From assembly GCA_016844945.1 (NCBI GenBank), contig JAERTJ010000143.1, positions 1-61,780 of the forward strand: a DNA stretch of 61,780 nt, read 5' to 3'. Each line of letters starts with the position of its first letter. Position 1 is the first letter of the stretch. Positions 58,741 to 61,780 of the stretch are shown here, piece by piece. Source of the DNA: Fidelibacterota bacterium (GTDB lineage Bacteria; Fidelibacterota; UBA8477; JABMPR01). The notes under the pieces are model-generated. The model was not told the DNA's origin. It was given only the letters and a program-made list of their open reading frames with translations, and made no database searches. The translations under genes and the position numbers were made by a program.

Positions 58741-60525
58741 TTACCCTTCTGAGGGGTTGGGAAATACAAGTCTGAAAGTGCTACCTTCCCCAGGGGTACT
58801 ATCCACTTCAATCTCTGCGTTATGGATGCGGGCGATATGTTTGACAATGGAAAGCCCCAGCCCGGTTCCCCCGACTTCACGACTACGCCCTTTGTCCACG
58901 CGATAAAACCGCTCGAAAATTCGTGAGAGGTGCTGATCATCTATACCCTGTCCCTGGTCCTGGATTTCAAGAATAAGTTTGTCCTTTTGCAACCGGCTGC
59001 GAACTGAGATTGTCGTTTCAGCATCAGAATATTTGATAGCGTTATCCAGCAGGTTTCCAAGCGCATGAGAGAAGAGCTTCCGATTCAGGTCGAGTAATAT
59101 ATCCTTTTCCAGCTCTACATCCAGTTTGATGGACTTACGTTCCGCCACACCGCTGAATTGATTGAGTGTCGTCTCTATGAGCTGGTTCAGTTCAGTGGAT
59201 TCAAGATGCTGGTTTTCTCCACCCTGGATCTCCTCAATTCTGGATAGTTCCAGGAGATCATCTACGATCTGTCCAAGTCTATTCGCATGTTTGGAAATGA
59301 TTTCAAGAAAACGTTTTGAGTTGGACTTGTCATTGATAGCACCATCCTGCAGCGTTTCAACATAGCCCTGGATCGAAGTGATGGGCGTCTTCAGCTCATG
59401 TGAAACGTTAGCGACAAACTCTCGACGAACCCCTTCTAACCTGTGGATCTGAGTCAGATCTGTTAATACCAGGACTGCACCTCCAATCGCACCCTTCTTG
59501 GCAGGCATGCGACTTCCAATTACGTTCAGCGTCCTTTCTTCTGGTTTGAATAATGAGATATGACATTCCTTATTCTTCTTAGATCCCAGGACTTGGGTTA
59601 CAAAATCGATGAGCTCAGTATGGCGTATCACTTCATGTAGAGGACGTCCAATAATTGTTTTGGGGTGCAAACCAAACAGATTGGCAGCAGCACGATTGCA
59701 TGAGAGTAATTCTCCGTCAGGATTCAAAGCCAACACACCTTCAGTCATACTACTGAGGATAGCTATCTGCTCGTTCTTTTGTTGAGTGATTACCCTTATT
59801 CTATCATAGATCTGCTCGGCCATGAGATTGAGGGATTTCGCCAGACTACCCAGCTCCTGGATATCAGACTCCGGTACCTTCATTTTAAGTTTACCACGAG
59901 CAAAACGGCGGGCACCTGATTCCATGATCTGTATGGGCTTCAATATTTGACCGGAGAGGTACCAGTTGAGTATTGCCAGCAGGATAATTATGAATCCGCC
60001 TCCCATCAGTAGGTTGAATTTGAGACTATCCATAGCTGATTTTAGAGCATGAGTGGGGAAGGATACTCTGATAACCATTGCATGCTTTTCGTTAGTACAC
60101 ATTTTAGCAAAGTAGAGGTGTTCCTCTTCCAGGGTGTAACTGGAACGACGACTCACACCTTCGCCTCCAGCCAGTGCTTGTATTACTTCCGGTCGATCAT
60201 GATGTGAATCCATGACGCGGGGGTCTTCATCTGAATCTGCCAGAACCTGTCCCGAGGGAATAATCAGGGTGATCCGAGTATTTATCTCATCCCCTAGCTT
60301 TTGACAAAACGCCTGGAGTGAATCGGGGCTGATAAGGTTTTTGCTCTCTAGAATTTCGTCCAAAAGGATTGCTCTTGCCTGCAGGTTGTTGACATTTTGC
60401 TCAAAATAAAAATCCTCAATGGCAGAAGAGGCAAATATGATAATTAAAGCCATGGCCAGCATCACCAGAGCCAGATATGATGAAAACAGTCGAACTATCA
60501 ACTTTTGCCTTTTCAAGAGGAACAT
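58741..60525 (-). CDS. phoR: Sensor histidine kinase PhoR
   Basis: 594 residues. TM1 about 13-35, extracytoplasmic domain 36-168, TM2 170-190, HAMP 190-243, PAS about 250-360, HisKA with phospho-acceptor His376 in FVANVSHELKTPI, and a HATPase domain ending with GGTGLGLSIVKHIA. The PAS-HisKA arrangement and the neighbouring phoB and pst genes support PhoR. The large sensor domain is unlike E. coli PhoR and more like the Gram-positive type. It lies 88 bases after phoB, probably in one transcript. Confidence 0.88.
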   Translation of the reverse strand: MFLLKRQKLIVRLFSSYLALVMLAMALIIIFASSAIEDFYFEQNVNNLQARAILLDEILESKNLISPDSLQAFCQKLGDEINTRITLIIPSGQVLADSDEDPRVMDSHHDRPEVIQALAGGEGVSRRSSYTLEEEHLYFAKMCTNEKHAMVIRVSFPTHALKSAMDSLKFNLLMGGGFIIILLAILNWYLSGQILKPIQIMESGARRFARGKLKMKVPESDIQELGSLAKSLNLMAEQIYDRIRVITQQKNEQIAILSSMTEGVLALNPDGELLSCNRAAANLFGLHPKTIIGRPLHEVIRHTELIDFVTQVLGSKKNKECHISLFKPEERTLNVIGSRMPAKKGAIGGAVLVLTDLTQIHRLEGVRREFVANVSHELKTPITSIQGYVETLQDGAINDKSNSKRFLEIISKHANRLGQIVDDLLELSRIEEIQGGENQHLESTELNQLIETTLNQFSGVAERKSIKLDVELEKDILLDLNRKLFSHALGNLLDNAIKYSDAETTISVRSRLQKDKLILEIQDQGQGIDDQHLSRIFERFYRVDKGRSREVGGTGLGLSIVKHIARIHNAEIEVDSTPGEGSTFRLVFPNPSEG

Positions 60526-60613
60526 CCTTTAGTTAATGAGGCGCAGAATAAACTGAAATTCAGGGTAAATATACCACTTTACCCTGTCGAAGGAAGCAAA
60601 TCCTCAGGAGGGA

Positions 60614-61318
60614 TTAATTCTCCGACAACTCAATGAATCGATAGCCCACACCCCTGACGGTTTTGATCGCATCACCAATATTGCCAAGCTTTTTGCGTAG
60701 ACCAACAATTTGAAAATCGACAGAGCGTTCAGTGACGGGATAATTGTCACCTTTGACTGCTTCTATGATTTGAGAACGGGTAAACACCCAGTTGGGGTTT
60801 GATGCGAGGAAGTAAAGAATTTGAAATTCTGTATTGGTCAGCACGATGGGCTTGCCGGCGATAAGCACCTCGCGTCGCCCTTTGTGAATAAAGAGGTCAC
60901 CATACTCCATGACACCATGACCACCTTTGGATCCAGTGATTCGACGGATATTTGCCTTCACCCTGGCTGTGAGGATACCGGGACTGAAGGGCTTGGTGAT
61001 ATAATCATCAGCACCAATTTCCAGACCACGAACGATATCTGCTTCTTCACCTTTGGCAGTGAGCATAATGATACAGATATCTTCTGTACGGGCATCATTC
61101 TTCAGGATGCGGCAGACATCGAGACCGTCTATGCCTGGCAGCATGAGATCCAGCACGATTAAGGCGGGGTGTTCGTCACGAGCCGCTTCCAGGGCTTCCT
61201 CGCCGGTCGCTCTTCCTATTGTTTCCAGACCTGTTTTGTTCAGGTTATAACGAACCAATTCGCGGATATCTTCTTCATCATCCACGACCAATATTAGATT
61301 GTTGTTACGCTCAGTCAT
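60614..61318 (-). CDS. phoB: Response regulator PhoB, OmpR/PhoB family
   Basis: 234 residues. Receiver domain 8-120 with the acidic pair Asp13-Asp14, phospho-acceptor Asp57 in VLDLMLPG, and a Lys in MLTAKGEEAD; winged-helix DNA-binding domain 135-230 with RSQIIEAVKGDNYPVTERSVD and VRGVGYRF. Pairing with the kinase and the pst operon supports a phosphate role. Expected targets are the promoters in 52258-52581 and upstream of its own gene. Confidence 0.9.
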   Translation of the reverse strand: MTERNNNLILVVDDEEDIRELVRYNLNKTGLETIGRATGEEALEAARDEHPALIVLDLMLPGIDGLDVCRILKNDARTEDICIIMLTAKGEEADIVRGLEIGADDYITKPFSPGILTARVKANIRRITGSKGGHGVMEYGDLFIHKGRREVLIAGKPIVLTNTEFQILYFLASNPNWVFTRSQIIEAVKGDNYPVTERSVDFQIVGLRKKLGNIGDAIKTVRGVGYRFIELSEN

Positions 61319-61742
61319 ACGAAGAACCTAAAATACATTGTTAGATTATGATTAGAATCCTCATCATAAAAAAATTTTAATTTCAAATACAATATTATAT
61401 CCTCGGTGGGTAGAATATAGGGATAGAATGATGATTGTCCGGATAAATGGAGTAAATGGACATTAATTCTGATCATTTTACAAACTATGGGATAATTCAA
61501 AATAAAAATATTAGATAAGCTGTAGAGGGAGAAATACACCAGAATTAAGTTGATTGGCTTCAGGGGTGAGAAAGAATTTGCAGAGCGTATTTCACCATGT
61601 ATATTCGCTGCGCCTATTCGAAAGGATAGGTACTTGAAAACAGGGAGCTTCCGTCTGCGCTCGCTAGTTATGCCAGACGAGACGCGCGAGAGACTTATCC
61701 TTAATGTTATCCTGAGTTATTCTAAGGGTGATATAAAGATAA
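61319..61742. other. Intergenic region between phoB and tRNA-Val
   Basis: 424 bases with no credible gene. An open frame runs into the tRNA but has no start and no protein-like features. The stretch TTATCCTGAGTTATTCTAAGG near 61700, seen as TTATCCTGAGTTATTC, resembles decayed intergenic repeats of the TCATCCTGAG type. GTCTG (61651) and CAGAC (61672) could form a weak hairpin. Promoters of phoB and the tRNA must lie here. Confidence 0.45.
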
Positions 61743-61780
61743 GGGCGCTTAGTTCAGTTGGTTTAGAACACCTGCCTTAC
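61743..61780 (+). tRNA. tRNA-Val (anticodon UAC), cut by the window end
   Basis: Acceptor strand GGGCGCT, D arm GTTCAGTTGGTTTAGAAC, then the anticodon stem CCTGC and loop CTTAC.. placing TAC as the anticodon. The 3' half is outside the window, so identity rests on the 5' half only. Confidence 0.85.

Noticed and set aside
61522..61780. Open frame running through the right edge, ending in SSVGLEHLPY
   Set aside because: This peptide is the well-known mistranslation of tRNA-Val; the frame has no start codon and crosses the tRNA gene.
1..61780. CRISPR array, prophage, insertion sequence or toxin-antitoxin pair
   Set aside because: I saw no regularly spaced repeats, integrase, transposase with terminal repeats, or small paired toxin/antitoxin genes. 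The HTH gene at 33686 is the only transposase-like piece and lacks a catalytic domain.

Overview
The window carries about 53 protein genes, the RNase P RNA and the first half of a tRNA-Val. It looks chromosomal and vertically inherited: housekeeping genes dominate, and there is no transposase, phage gene or CRISPR array. The likely source is a Gram-negative FCB-group bacterium, most plausibly Candidatus Marinimicrobia (Neomarinimicrobiota) or a close relative. The basis is two secreted proteins ending in YPNPFNP-type sorting domains, two TonB receptors with carboxypeptidase-regulatory-like N-termini, a DUF4249-like lipoprotein, and AT-leaning DNA. The phylum is inferred from protein style, not from a marker tree.

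Layout. 1-6.5 kb: acetyl-CoA synthetase, a fused membrane/THEP1 NTPase protein, rubrerythrin, and an ECF sigma / putative anti-sigma pair divergent from a DUF6249-like membrane protein. 7-11.8 kb: TonB receptor plus lipoprotein, converging on epmA and a DUF6404-like gene. 12-15.3 kb: repair-flavoured operon polX-nth-acyP-arsC-like-PC4-like. 15.3-19.3 kb: fetAB iron exporter, glutaryl-CoA-dehydrogenase-like gene, galE. 19.5-24.1 kb: topA, glyS, coiled-coil zinc-ribbon protein. 24.2-33.5 kb: rnpB, then a tightly packed run recJ-fabH-acyl-CoA dehydrogenase-pgpH-ybeY-corC-like-mazG. 33.7-41.3 kb: small HTH protein, PAP2 phosphatase, AphA-like lipoprotein phosphatase, large glycoside hydrolase lipoprotein, etfBA behind a TetR-type palindrome, and a phosphoglycolate-phosphatase-like gene. 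41.4-47.2 kb: secreted M6 metalloprotease, DMT transporter, and an LpxH-like phosphoesterase / VC2487-type glycosyltransferase pair. 47.2-61.3 kb: a complete phosphate locus (porin, pstSCAB, phoU, phoR, phoB) enclosing a TonB receptor and a secreted protein made of two nearly identical 413-residue repeats. The window ends inside tRNA-Val(UAC).

How the genes fit together. Two acyl-CoA dehydrogenases would pass electrons to the EtfAB encoded here. PhoR/PhoB probably control Pst and, by position, an outer-membrane route (porin, TonB receptor, sorted duplicated protein). That arrangement is the strongest candidate for an undescribed system. Other points of interest are a one-chain protein resembling ECF transporter membrane parts joined to a THEP1 NTPase, a PolX that has lost two of three polymerase aspartates but keeps its PHP nuclease site, and three convergent gene pairs whose stop codons interlock in four bases.
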